From Tritrichomonas musculus (Eukaryota; Parabasalia; Tritrichomonadida; Tritrichomonadidae), in contig JAPFFF010000005.1 in NCBI GenBank assembly GCA_039105265.1, forward strand, positions 4,821,501-4,885,500: 64,000 bases of DNA. The letters are read 5' to 3'. The position numbers and the translations under genes are program-made. Shown here one piece after another: positions 41,526 through 51,064 of this stretch. Below the pieces are notes generated by a model that was not told where the DNA came from, made no database searches, and saw only the letters and a program-made list of their open reading frames with translations. The number at the start of each line of letters is the position of its first letter. Within the stretch, counting starts at the first letter, position 1.

Positions 41526-42056
41526 TTACATATTGATGCAGTATTTGAGACATAAATGGTATACGTTAACGAGTTCGTTATACTCCTTATTGTAGACCTG
41601 CTTGAAATCAGTTACAATTTCTCCATTCTCATTAACAATTTTGATAGCTTCTATTTTGCGAATTGGATTAGCTTTAGTTGCACAACATTTAATATCTTCA
41701 TCCAGATATATATCTACCTGTTCAGTATGGATAGCTGCCTTGATAATATTTTGTAAAGCCGACATGGGAACAATGATACAATTTTTGGAGATGAGATTAC
41801 TTAATAACGCCTTATCTTGATTCAATAATATTTGTGCATATGATTCTAATATAACAGTCCTCACATCCATGCCCTCAGCGGATGATACTGGTTGCTCCTC
41901 ATCGATATCTCTCGTAATGACGATATCCTCCTTGCCATCATCCCTCTTATTAATGATGATATTATTATTAATATTAGATGTTGATTGCGATGCAGCTGAT
42001 GGTTCTAATGAAACGTTTGCATTGATACCTGCATTAGCATTTCTTTTCTTGATCAT
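41526..42056 (-). CDS. Maverick: unknown protein, 176 residues
   Basis: Starts MIKKRNANAGINANVSLEPS. The first third is low-complexity (Ser/Asn/Ile); the rest is globular with ILLNQDKALLSNLISKNCII. No known domain is recognised. It has the T-rich upstream tract common to this block. Confidence 0.55.
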   Translation of the reverse strand: MIKKRNANAGINANVSLEPSAASQSTSNINNNIIINKRDDGKEDIVITRDIDEEQPVSSAEGMDVRTVILESYAQILLNQDKALLSNLISKNCIIVPMSALQNIIKAAIHTEQVDIYLDEDIKCCATKANPIRKIEAIKIVNENGEIVTDFKQVYNKEYNELVNVYHLCLKYCINM

Positions 42057-42250
42057 TTCCCCAAAAATAAAATATTATAAACCATGTGATTTCTCAATAA
42101 TGAATATAATATCCTTCAAATCATTTGGTAAATTTGGTCTATCTTGAATAATATCTAGGTCGCAGCAATTTTGCTGTGACGAGCAGGAACTGCGTTCTAA
42201 TTCATCAAGTATTTCTTGAAACGAATCGCATTGCAAAAATATAATATTAT

Positions 42251-43015
42251 TTAAAGATGCATATTTTTAAAGTATTCTTCAATAGCTTTGTGAAACTCTT
42301 CTAGACATGATTTGTTAATGATGATATCAGTACTGCCAACTCTAACATCATCACCTTTGAACAATGCTCGTGCTAATCGTTTGATATCTTCATTAGGAGT
42401 CATCGCAATGGGTAGGTCATCAACATATATCCATCGCTTCTTCTCATCTTGATAAATCTTACTGACTTGCCTCCATGAATGTTTGTTACGACGAACGAGA
42501 TGAAGCACTACAAAGTTCTTATTTTTAGGAAGTTCTTCAAGCCATATCATATACCTGTAGCTATGTTTGTGGTCTTTAGGAACAGCTCTCGGGGTAAGGT
42601 CTTCAATCTTATTAGTGAGTTGCTCACGTTGCTTCTCAAAATATGAATCCAATAGTTTCATAATTTCCCATGCATATGATGGAGATGCCCACATTGCAAC
42701 ATGGTTGACTAGTAATCGATGTATATAATAACCTCTTAATCCATTAGGTAAATCATCACGTTTTTCATATAATTTTTCGGGTGGTAGAATTCTACCAGTC
42801 GCACTTTCGAGGAATTCTTGAGTTGATTTGTTATCAAACCAATGACGAATCTGTTTATTTGAATTACACGCAATGATAATGGATTGCATCTGGTACATAT
42901 CATCCTTAATGGAATGTATCAAACGAAGCTTCTCATTATACTGAATATATTCGTAGTCATCATTGATTGATTCAACAACGGCTAACATTGAAGTGTTAGT
43001 ACCTGTTGAGTTCAT
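42251..43015 (-). CDS. Maverick: KilA-N domain protein
   Basis: 254 residues. Residues about 50-130 (IRHWFDNKSTQEFLES, GYYIHRLLVNHVAMWASPSY, AWEIMKLLDSYF) match the KilA-N DNA-binding domain common in large DNA viruses and phages. The C-terminal part, with YMIWLEELPKNKNFVVLHLV and RRNKHSWRQVSKIY, resembles the DUF3627-type partner domain seen in viral KilA-N proteins. Probably a regulator of element genes. Confidence 0.75.
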   Translation of the reverse strand: MNSTGTNTSMLAVVESINDDYEYIQYNEKLRLIHSIKDDMYQMQSIIIACNSNKQIRHWFDNKSTQEFLESATGRILPPEKLYEKRDDLPNGLRGYYIHRLLVNHVAMWASPSYAWEIMKLLDSYFEKQREQLTNKIEDLTPRAVPKDHKHSYRYMIWLEELPKNKNFVVLHLVRRNKHSWRQVSKIYQDEKKRWIYVDDLPIAMTPNEDIKRLARALFKGDDVRVGSTDIIINKSCLEEFHKAIEEYFKNMHL

Positions 43016-43100
43016 TTCTAAGTGGATAAAAAAATAAATTGATTTGAAAACTCGTCAGTTTATGAGTTCGCCTCCTACTACCTATAAACAATATGATTCC

Positions 43101-43529
43101 TCAGTAATGAATATTTTTGAAACTGATATTAGCCGGCTTATTATATATCAAATTTGCCTTATCTCTCTCATTAGCCAATCCTTGAATCGCTGCCAGGTCC
43201 TGAGTTCGATTCAAATATTGTGGGAGTAATGGAGGAGGTTGTGTTGTCGCATTGTTCAAATAATGCATCCCATCAGTCATGCTCACAGGTGGCTCATTTT
43301 GAGTAAGCGTCATATGCTCATCTGTTGGAGGTTGTCTTACTGGATAGTGTGGCATATTTTTCGTAGGTGGTCGATTGATGTGAGGATTGAAGGTGACCGC
43401 ATAAGTGTTATCATTAGAATATATACCATAATGATTGTATTCAATATCCTTATCTGTAACAGTTCCTTCATTATACATACATCCAGTGGTACCGATGGTT
43501 GTTGAGTTGGGGCTTTTATACTTATTCAT
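43101..43529 (-). CDS. Maverick: Pro-rich unknown protein, 142 residues
   Basis: Starts MNKYKSPNSTTIGTTGCMYN. Asn/Thr/Pro-rich with RPPTKNMPHYPVRQPPTDEH and QPPPLLPQY, which resemble short proline-rich binding motifs. It lies directly upstream of the capsid gene in the same transcription direction, suggesting a particle-associated accessory protein. Family unknown. Confidence 0.55.
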   Translation of the reverse strand: MNKYKSPNSTTIGTTGCMYNEGTVTDKDIEYNHYGIYSNDNTYAVTFNPHINRPPTKNMPHYPVRQPPTDEHMTLTQNEPPVSMTDGMHYLNNATTQPPPLLPQYLNRTQDLAAIQGLANERDKANLIYNKPANISFKNIHY

Positions 43530-43579
43530 TTATTATGCAAATAAATAAAAATAATGTGTGGTATTGTTTAAAAATTTAC

Positions 43580-45175
43580 TCATGGTGTAGTTAAATCATA
43601 GTTACCTATTCTAACTAATGGAGGCATACCATTAGGTTGAACTAATATACTAATAGATGAATCATATAGAAGACATAAAAGTGGATTGGTATCAACTTGT
43701 TTAGCAAATTTATTTTCAGCATCTTGTGTAACATTGATTTCAAAGTTGATTGGTGATAATGATGTGAGCCCTTGTTGGAATGTATTATCTGTTTCAGTAG
43801 GGAGACCAATAAAGAATGATGTCTTGTCTCCTGAGTATGTACCTAATGAATACGTGTGACTTAGCCTGTTGGCTAATGATTTAATAACTTCATTATTGAA
43901 ACCGGTTTGCTCTCCATTCATGTTCATAGCATTTTGACAATACTCAATGAATTCAGGATACTCTCCAGTTGTACCAAATGGTCTAGCAGGGATGTTGCCA
44001 TACCCACCAGCATTAATATAGAATGATTTAAATAATGGATTCTTAAATATTGTCTTGTAATTATTATGCATTGGGAATAGACAAAATATACTATCAACAA
44101 ACCTTGGAGTAACTGTACATGTTGTTTTATCATTTGGATTCTTTAATGGATTAGTTGTAGTGTATACAGATAATGTTTGAGTAGGGAATGTTAGAGGGTG
44201 TGTTGGGTCACTGTATCTTTGAACCAATGAATTGTACACACTATCACTAATACCAAAGCATGGGATGATACTTAAGCAATCTTCAACAACATAACTTTCT
44301 ACCTCACTAAATACTGACTCAGCTTTGATTGTGTGGATGCCTTGGTTGGATTCAAACTTTGTCCAACATTTTAATGGAGTACCTATTGGAGTAAATTCTG
44401 TAGTGACATTTTCTAAATTAAATAATGAAAATGTATGAGGGTTAGTCTTTAATGATTTAGAAGGTCCACATGGACAGTACACCATGCCTGCACATGAAAA
44501 GTATAATCTTAATTCAATCTTGCCACAAAATGCTGGGAGATATTTAATATTGGATAATGGCAGAAACCTTCTCAAGTCAATTTTTAAATATATTTTTCCT
44601 GTGGCAGTTTGTGTACCATCATTATTTTCATCTTCCCATGATATAATAAAACCATTACAATAACTTCCTTCCTTATAGTTCCATACATCTTTATGACTAG
44701 TTTTAGAATAAATATCAGCCCTCTTGGTAATTTCATTAGCACAACAGGATGTTAGGAATGACTCCTCGCATCCATAATTTTGTGTATATATTGTAATACC
44801 ATTAGCTACAATTTCATATTTTTCAATAGCATCTCTAGCATCTTTAAATCCATACCATACCATATTGAAATTATTACCATCACCACCAACACCTTTAGTC
44901 TTAAATCCTTTGCTCATTGAAACCTTCACTTTCATTGTAGCCTTGATGAATCCATTATATAAATCAGCAGTGTTGTGTGTATTTGGTGATATAATGACAC
45001 TTGTATAGGAACCTCTTTGAATTGGAGGAGATGGTCCATAACTTGTCTGTGGGTTGATTGAATATTGTTTATTAGTATCACTCATAGCAATACAGTTATC
45101 AACAACATCAAAATAAGAGGCTATTTGGGTGCATACCTCACCTGATGTCTTCATATAAACTTCATTGTTCAACAT
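43580..45175 (-). CDS. Maverick: probable major capsid protein
   Basis: 531 residues. Length, the beta-rich sequence, the start (MLNNEVYMKTSGEVCTQIAS) and the position fit the double-jelly-roll major capsid protein of Polintons. Gly/Asn loops alternate with hydrophobic strands. The neighbours on the same strand are other probable structural genes and the packaging ATPase. Confidence 0.7.
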   Translation of the reverse strand: MLNNEVYMKTSGEVCTQIASYFDVVDNCIAMSDTNKQYSINPQTSYGPSPPIQRGSYTSVIISPNTHNTADLYNGFIKATMKVKVSMSKGFKTKGVGGDGNNFNMVWYGFKDARDAIEKYEIVANGITIYTQNYGCEESFLTSCCANEITKRADIYSKTSHKDVWNYKEGSYCNGFIISWEDENNDGTQTATGKIYLKIDLRRFLPLSNIKYLPAFCGKIELRLYFSCAGMVYCPCGPSKSLKTNPHTFSLFNLENVTTEFTPIGTPLKCWTKFESNQGIHTIKAESVFSEVESYVVEDCLSIIPCFGISDSVYNSLVQRYSDPTHPLTFPTQTLSVYTTTNPLKNPNDKTTCTVTPRFVDSIFCLFPMHNNYKTIFKNPLFKSFYINAGGYGNIPARPFGTTGEYPEFIEYCQNAMNMNGEQTGFNNEVIKSLANRLSHTYSLGTYSGDKTSFFIGLPTETDNTFQQGLTSLSPINFEINVTQDAENKFAKQVDTNPLLCLLYDSSISILVQPNGMPPLVRIGNYDLTTP

Positions 45176-45197
45176 TGCTTTTTATGTAATAAAAAAA

Positions 45198-46367
45198 TTA
45201 CTTCTTTCGTCTTCTCGATTTCTTGGTTTCACTTTTCTCAGCAATATAAGCTTTCTTCTTTTTATTAACGTAATCAATATTATTACGTAACCTATTTATT
45301 TCATTTTGCAATTCTGTAGCGTATCGCTCATCATCTTTATATGGAGCATATGTCTTTTCCAACTCAATAATCCTCTTCTCACTAAGTAATATTTCTTTAT
45401 CAAATTGTTCCTCACGTGATAAATCTGCAGTAGGTATATTTAATAGTTTCTTCTCACGTCGTCGCTTTGATCTCATCTCACGATTGGCTGCCTTTTGCTC
45501 ATCTGATAACTTGGGTTTGGGTTTTCTAGCTCGCTTACGTTTATTTTTATCCTCCTCGACTAATTTGTTAATCTCATTTTCCATCTGCTGTCTACGTTCA
45601 CGTAGTTTCTCGAGCTTATTATAATATTTAGCTTCAAACTCATCATCACTCAATTCAACGAAATTCTTCTTGAGTTTAGCTATCTCAGCAGTATGTTGTT
45701 TAACAGCGTTCCTGGTCTCATTTAATTCATCCTCGGTTAACGCATCAGCATTATTATTCAAATCATATTCATAATCTTTCAGATCATACAATAACTGTCT
45801 CAATTTATTATCAACATATAAATAATCATCCATTTCTTCTTGCAATGCTTTGATTTCATTAATAACAGTTTTCAATTCAGGTTTATTATATTTATCGCTA
45901 AGCAATTTTAGTATATTATCCTCGTAATTATTTATATAGTGTATACATTCATCAACACCTGGTTCAGCTGCTGGATTCAATTTCGCCTTCTCCAATAATT
46001 TTGTATACTCATCCATATCTTGTTTGTATCCTTTAATCTTTGCGTCAATATCAGCTTTACTCAATTTGCGATTAGATTTAGTAGGTTGTTTAATCTGTGC
46101 GTTAATATCAGCTTTACTCAATTTGCGATTAGATTTAGTAGGTTGTTTAATCGATGTATCTATTTGAATAGAATCCAATTTGTGTTTCTTGCAATAATCT
46201 AAATAATCATTAACGCGAACACCACGTTTGAATATATTTGTTTTCACGAGATGAGCACGCAATATATTTTTCAAATTTGGTAACAATATTTTATTCAATC
46301 CAGCGAACCCAGGTAGTTGAAGTATTTCTTTCTTAGTTAGTTGGGAAATGAGTTTATTTGAAGTCAT
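45198..46367 (-). CDS. Maverick: basic coiled-coil protein sharing the polymerase N-terminal module
   Basis: 389 residues. The N-terminus (LISQLTKKEILQLPGFAGLN ... RGVRVNDYLDY) matches the start of the DNA polymerase. Next comes a duplicated 20-residue unit (IKQPTKSNRKLSKADI, twice, as a 60-bp tandem repeat at about 46040-46160), then a long charged coiled coil and a strongly basic tail (SETKKSRRRKK). A DNA-binding core or replication-associated structural protein is possible. Confidence 0.6.
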   Translation of the reverse strand: MTSNKLISQLTKKEILQLPGFAGLNKILLPNLKNILRAHLVKTNIFKRGVRVNDYLDYCKKHKLDSIQIDTSIKQPTKSNRKLSKADINAQIKQPTKSNRKLSKADIDAKIKGYKQDMDEYTKLLEKAKLNPAAEPGVDECIHYINNYEDNILKLLSDKYNKPELKTVINEIKALQEEMDDYLYVDNKLRQLLYDLKDYEYDLNNNADALTEDELNETRNAVKQHTAEIAKLKKNFVELSDDEFEAKYYNKLEKLRERRQQMENEINKLVEEDKNKRKRARKPKPKLSDEQKAANREMRSKRRREKKLLNIPTADLSREEQFDKEILLSEKRIIELEKTYAPYKDDERYATELQNEINRLRNNIDYVNKKKKAYIAEKSETKKSRRRKK

Positions 46368-46394
46368 TTAATGAAATAAAAAATAATCACTTAA

Positions 46395-47009
46395 TTATAT
46401 GACATCTGCAAATATTCGATTTCTTCTCATAGGATAGATTTGTTGAGGTTGCTGGGTGGGCTCATTGGATGATTCCAAGGGTGGTTCTATCGGTTGAGTA
46501 TTTGGATATTGTTTATATTCAGGTTCAATGAATTCATAATTATATTGCATCCTCGGTCGCGATATTTGTTTTTGGACAACCTCCTTAATCATTCGTTTCT
46601 GTTCCTTTTTCTCACGTCTAATTTTGAATTCCTCACCGAGAAGTTTCAATTGATTCAATATCTCTAAATTAATAGTTGGATCATATTCATAATTATTAGA
46701 GGGAGTTCTTGGAGGTGAACGTTTAGTTTTAGGTCTAACGATTGGTTTAGGATCAGGGGTTGGCTCATCATGTTCACATTCATCAACGGGGTCATCAGCA
46801 TCGTTTTCAGGTGTACTATCAGCTGGCTCGTCATCATCATCTTTCACAATTGGTTCAACGTGACGATTTGTATGAGGTTCCTTACGAGGTTTCACGATAT
46901 ATTTTCCCTCAGTTCTACACGGAAACACTTCCCATTCATCATCATCTCTCCCATTTAACCAGTTTTGAATAACTTGCAATCTTTTACTTCCTCGAAGATT
47001 TTTAGCCAT
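46395..47009 (-). CDS. Maverick: unknown protein, 204 residues
   Basis: Starts MAKNLRGSKRLQVIQNWLNG. The middle is acidic and Pro-rich (DECEHDEPTPDPKPIVRPKT), then a charged helix and a Gln/Pro-rich end. It looks disordered, as scaffolding or linker proteins do. Not recognised. Confidence 0.55.
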   Translation of the reverse strand: MAKNLRGSKRLQVIQNWLNGRDDDEWEVFPCRTEGKYIVKPRKEPHTNRHVEPIVKDDDDEPADSTPENDADDPVDECEHDEPTPDPKPIVRPKTKRSPPRTPSNNYEYDPTINLEILNQLKLLGEEFKIRREKKEQKRMIKEVVQKQISRPRMQYNYEFIEPEYKQYPNTQPIEPPLESSNEPTQQPQQIYPMRRNRIFADVI

Positions 47010-47052
47010 TTATGGTAAAAATAAAAAGCATAGTTTCACCAACTTTCACCTA

Positions 47053-47472
47053 TTACTTACCCAAACGTTTTCCATATTTAGTCCTGATACGTTTAGGTTT
47101 AACGTTAGCCTGCACACTTGCCGGTTCAGTCGAATCCAATTGCTTATTATATTTAGTCTTGATATTATGATTAGACTTACCTTGAGCAGCGTTATTAATA
47201 TTCTCTAGAGCAGTCCTAACATTCCCCTTAGGAATATATTTAATAGCCGTATCTGTAATATTGGATATTTTCTCACGAGTCTTATCATTTAAAAATTTCT
47301 TGCCTAATCCTCGAGCAACCTTGCCAATGATACCACTATTTTTATTCACCTTGTTGACAGTTGCGTTAAATATCTTCCCAGCCAGTCCACCTGTTGCGCT
47401 ATTAGCCATATTCATCACCTGATTGCCCGCCAATCCAATACCATTTTTAATTATTTTTTTCAAGAATCCCAT
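47053..47472 (-). CDS. Maverick: amphipathic basic protein, pVI-like candidate
   Basis: 139 residues. Begins MGFLKKIIKNGIGLAGNQVM, an amphipathic Gly/Ile/Lys-rich helix with a Gly2 suited to N-myristoylation, and ends with a very basic tail (VKPKRIRTKYGKRLGK). The layout recalls small membrane-active or DNA-binding minor capsid proteins such as adenovirus pVI or pX; this is analogy only. Confidence 0.5.
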   Translation of the reverse strand: MGFLKKIIKNGIGLAGNQVMNMANSATGGLAGKIFNATVNKVNKNSGIIGKVARGLGKKFLNDKTREKISNITDTAIKYIPKGNVRTALENINNAAQGKSNHNIKTKYNKQLDSTEPASVQANVKPKRIRTKYGKRLGK

Positions 47473-47502
47473 TTACTTGTATTAAAAATATATATATCTG
47501 GT

Positions 47503-48369
47503 TTATGACTCAAAGTAATACTTGTCAGCTGTTATATTAAGAATCAATTTATCATGGGGTTCCCTGTGTTGTAGATACTGGTGGACCGCATCCTTAGTGT
47601 TTAAATTATTATTAGTTTGTTGCAGTAATGATGTGATATCCTCCTCACTATATCCACTGTAGCAGATTATATCTGTAGCCATACGTTTAGCATTAATATG
47701 AACAAATCGAATCGTTTGAAACGCCATTATACAAGTGATATTATAATGCCTAGTTTTGGTCAATAATCTAATGAATTCACTATTCCCATTCTTCAATAAA
47801 TCACTTCCTGCACAATCATCTAGAATAATTAATGTATTGTATGGATATGATGATGTATTATATTGAACTAATTTGTTGGCAATATATACAATTCTATCAT
47901 CAATATCTTGTAATGAATGCTTTTCAATCAGGCGTTCCATCTCCTCATTAGCATCTTTCATTTTGGATAACACATGTTTGACCAGTGCATAATATTTAAC
48001 CTTCCTTTTGAGATGCTTACGTAAGATTGGCATCAACTCATCCTCCTTCACATATTGTATTGGAGTTTTAATACTTTTATGTAAAGCTTCAGCTGTCTTA
48101 TCCATCTTCCCACTCGTGGAACAAAATATTATCTTATTATAATATGGTTTCTTAAATAATTTTTCCGTAATCATTATATGAGACCATATCCAATATGATT
48201 TACCAGCACCAGGCTTACCGATTAGGAAATATATTCCGTTGGTGCTAAATGGGTAGTCCGGTGATAGCGGTTTTATCAAAGCCATCTCTATATCTTTTTG
48301 ATTTTTGCGCATAGCTTTTTGTATTTCTCTCTCAACATTTTTAATGACTGATTTAGTACTGGTTTTCAT
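47503..48369 (-). CDS. Maverick: packaging ATPase (A32/FtsK-HerA type)
   Basis: 288 residues. Walker A is FLIGKPGAGKSYWIW and Walker B is TLIILDDCAG, in the order and spacing of A32-like packaging ATPases of Polintons and nucleocytoplasmic viruses. HYNITCIMAFQTIRFV after Walker B is typical of this family. It would move element DNA into particles. Confidence 0.88.
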   Translation of the reverse strand: MKTSTKSVIKNVEREIQKAMRKNQKDIEMALIKPLSPDYPFSTNGIYFLIGKPGAGKSYWIWSHIMITEKLFKKPYYNKIIFCSTSGKMDKTAEALHKSIKTPIQYVKEDELMPILRKHLKRKVKYYALVKHVLSKMKDANEEMERLIEKHSLQDIDDRIVYIANKLVQYNTSSYPYNTLIILDDCAGSDLLKNGNSEFIRLLTKTRHYNITCIMAFQTIRFVHINAKRMATDIICYSGYSEEDITSLLQQTNNNLNTKDAVHQYLQHREPHDKLILNITADKYYFES

Positions 48370-48384
48370 TTATATGGAATAAAA

Positions 48385-49467
48385 TTAGCTCCATTTTGTG
48401 ATTGATTCGGGAACATTATTTTTGGTAGACCAATATTCGAGTTCAAGATTTGACAACTTGATTGGATGACCCTCCCTAAGATTTTTCGCTGGGATAGTAT
48501 CACGTTTGCCACCTTCATACTCGACCCTATATTTATTTTTCTTAACATCATAACTAAGAATTTTATTTACAATACCACGCTTGCCATTCTTCAATGAATT
48601 TGCTAACGGTATATTATTATTGGTTTTTATTAAGCGGTAACCCGGGAGCTTATCTATCGAATCATCCTTTGACTTAATTATGAATTGGTTACCTGATTTC
48701 GAGTCAATAATATATGCCTCCTTGCTCACCCGATTTCTTATCTTTGAGAATGGTTCATCAGCTAATACAATTCTAACCCTATCATTTGTTTTGAAATCAT
48801 ATGGGTTGATGCTTGATTTAGTATTGATGTATGTTAATTCATCATCTTTAGTTATATCATTAGGAGCTCTATTATCTAATCCCCTATGAGGAGTATTGTT
48901 ATACGCATCAATCAAATCATTCATTTCAGTTTCATCAATATATCTATTCTCACCAATAGCATCACGAATCGTTCGCATGAATCGATTAATGATACCTAGT
49001 ACATTATGATTGTTGTCTTCAGTAGTGGTGTATATTATATTGTTCGATTTCATAAAACCAAGTACCTCGTTTGATAGATATGCAGCATCTTGGTCGCTGG
49101 TTATTGAATAAATATTATGTACATCTTTCATGAAACATTGTAGCGCGTTGATAACAGATTTTGAACCCTTGCCTTGTAACGGATATGCATATGCCTTCCT
49201 CGTATTAATATTGATGAACATTAAATAATTGAGACCTCCCTTATGCTTTTCATTAATAAATGTATCCATCTGGTATCCGTGTAAATGTTTCGATACAATT
49301 GGCATATATTTAGCTTTGGGTACCTTAACATCATGGACAATATTTTTGTCTAGAAAATCGTTAGCATCTTTCGCCGTGAAACCATATCGTTTGGCTAACG
49401 GAACAAATTTAGATTTGCTCTTCCATGGATATTTTTTAAATAATTCATCAAGCGTATTATAACTCAT
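48385..49467 (-). CDS. Maverick: retrovirus-like integrase
   Basis: 360 residues. An rve-type core with HGYQMDTFINEKHKGGLNYL, SITSDQDAAYLSNEVLGFMK and LGIINRFMRTIRDAI, then AYNNTPHRGLDNRAPNDI as in Polinton and Ginger-type integrases, and a C-terminal chromodomain-like segment (SYDVKKNKYRVEYEGGKRDT). It would insert the element and make the short target duplication. Confidence 0.88.
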   Translation of the reverse strand: MSYNTLDELFKKYPWKSKSKFVPLAKRYGFTAKDANDFLDKNIVHDVKVPKAKYMPIVSKHLHGYQMDTFINEKHKGGLNYLMFININTRKAYAYPLQGKGSKSVINALQCFMKDVHNIYSITSDQDAAYLSNEVLGFMKSNNIIYTTTEDNNHNVLGIINRFMRTIRDAIGENRYIDETEMNDLIDAYNNTPHRGLDNRAPNDITKDDELTYINTKSSINPYDFKTNDRVRIVLADEPFSKIRNRVSKEAYIIDSKSGNQFIIKSKDDSIDKLPGYRLIKTNNNIPLANSLKNGKRGIVNKILSYDVKKNKYRVEYEGGKRDTIPAKNLREGHPIKLSNLELEYWSTKNNVPESITKWS

Positions 49468-49488
49468 TTGATTTTAGATTAAACTAGC

Positions 49489-50448
49489 TTATGTATATAA
49501 CATCTTATCAAATGGTAGGAATTGCATCTCTATACAAAATGATTCGTTATCCGGAATTTTGATAGGGGTATTATATTCCCTACATGAATAAAACTCAATC
49601 CAAAATCTTTGGTCTGAAGAATTTAATTTATAATACTTTATTGGAACAAAATCAACATTAGAGTTACCAATATAATTATGTAATGATTGTTCAGCTATGG
49701 ATGAATATACTTTGCATGAATGCCTATCCCAAACATTATCAAAAGTAAGAACATCATCAAACTGATTTAGATACACATGCTTTTTATTCTGGTGTGGACC
49801 ATCTCCAATATTAAATACTTCATCAAAATCCTGATTGGTTTTCTTTAATTTTAGAGCTACACCAAACTCATCATCTTCATTTTCATTCCTAGGTGAAAAT
49901 ATTTTCTCATGGAAGCCATTTTTATCAAAATAACCATCTGATTGTATGTCTCTATCAATGATGTAATCATTTTGAACAAAATTGATTTTAGTGTTCTTCC
50001 ATACATTAGATATATTCCATTTAATAGATTTATCAATAGCATCAAAAAATCCTCTAAAATCCCCTTCAGTAGATATCCAATCAACAACAACAAAATCCCT
50101 TATTTCAAGATTGTCTTTATATCCTTGCATGGATAGCATGTTAATAATTTTTGTATTTGTGTTAGCTCCCTCAACTTCATTAAATGATTGCTTTTTATAT
50201 TTGGCAATTGTTATAGTAAATTCAAGCTTCCTCCTTTTAGATATCAGCCACATATTCCTAACACCAATAATAGATTCCCCTCTATTAGCTGTACACCATT
50301 CAGGAGGGAAATTAAAATAGTATCTATTGAATTTGTCTTTATCTTGTTGACCATCTTCTAGAAAGAATGCCGATTCGATAGGAATTGGTACTTGCTCATC
50401 TGTGATATTATCAATGGTTGGATGTAGTGATTTAAACCTACTATACAT
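49489..50448 (-). CDS. Maverick: unknown, possible structural protein
   Basis: 319 residues starting MYSRFKSLHPTIDNITDEQV. Beta-rich with many aromatic residues (RYYFNFPPEWCTANRGES, RFWIEFYSCREYN). The start codon lies 4 bp outside the right inverted repeat, so the promoter (TCATAAATG) overlaps the terminal repeat. A minor capsid role is plausible but not shown. Confidence 0.5.
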   Translation of the reverse strand: MYSRFKSLHPTIDNITDEQVPIPIESAFFLEDGQQDKDKFNRYYFNFPPEWCTANRGESIIGVRNMWLISKRRKLEFTITIAKYKKQSFNEVEGANTNTKIINMLSMQGYKDNLEIRDFVVVDWISTEGDFRGFFDAIDKSIKWNISNVWKNTKINFVQNDYIIDRDIQSDGYFDKNGFHEKIFSPRNENEDDEFGVALKLKKTNQDFDEVFNIGDGPHQNKKHVYLNQFDDVLTFDNVWDRHSCKVYSSIAEQSLHNYIGNSNVDFVPIKYYKLNSSDQRFWIEFYSCREYNTPIKIPDNESFCIEMQFLPFDKMLYT

Positions 50449-50452
50449 TTAT

Positions 50453-51059
50453 GATTCAATTAAAGATTTATTTTTGAGTAGGTATCGGGTGTACATGAAG
50501 TGGTTGCATGAGTAGATGTATGTGATGAGATATGGGAGATGATTGCATGAGTGGATGTGTGTGATGGTTGCATGAGATGATTGCTGTAGGAGTATGCTAG
50601 ATAGGTTGCATGAATGGATGTATGAGATGATTGCATGAGTGGATGTATGAGATGGGTTGCTTGAGTGGATGTGTGTGATGGGTTGCTTGAGATGATTGCT
50701 TGAGATGATTGCTTGAGATGATTGCATGAGATGGGTTGCTTGAGATGATTGCATGAGATGATTGCTGTAGGAGTATACTAGATAGGTTGGTATTAAGTAG
50801 TTATACATAGTGAAGGGGGGATAGATAACTAGTATAAGCAAATGAGGCTCTCCGTGTAGGGTGGCTGGGTGGGGGTTGCTTGGGGGCTGTTTGGAGATAT
50901 GGTTTATTATAGCGAGGGAGCTTTTCAAAGCGAGGGAGCTATAATATAAAACATCTCCAAAGTACCTCAAATTATCGTCTCTTCAGGAAGCTTTCAAAGC
51001 CAGAGAGCCTCATTTGCTTATACTAGTTATCTATCCCCCCTTCACTATGTATAACTACT
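50453..51059. repeat. Maverick right terminal inverted repeat
   Basis: Reverse complement of 29205-29811 with about two base differences. It has the same internal fold of the 57-bp tip and the same tandem-word block. Confidence 0.9.
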
Positions 51060-51064
51060 TTATG

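Larger units (their letters stand above)
29205..51059. mobile_element. Maverick/Polinton, apparently whole
   Basis: 21,855 bp bounded by 607-bp inverted ends and a 5-bp target duplication TTATG (29200-29204 and 51060-51064). It carries the family hallmarks: protein-primed DNA polymerase B, retrovirus-like integrase, packaging ATPase, probable double-jelly-roll major capsid protein and probable minor capsid proteins, plus a fibre-like giant, an HNH endonuclease, a KilA-N protein and small unknowns. No clear break is seen in the recognisable genes. A Ulp1-like protease, usual in the family, was not recognised. The two ends show about two differences over 607 bp, so the copy looks young. It sits inside a 123-bp repeat of the Merlin-like element and is therefore younger than that element. 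Confidence 0.92.

Noticed and set aside
43185-43215. tRNA-like CCAGGTCCTGAGTTCGATTC
   Set aside because: It resembles a tRNA variable loop and T arm, but the T stem does not pair and it lies within a coding frame; probably chance.
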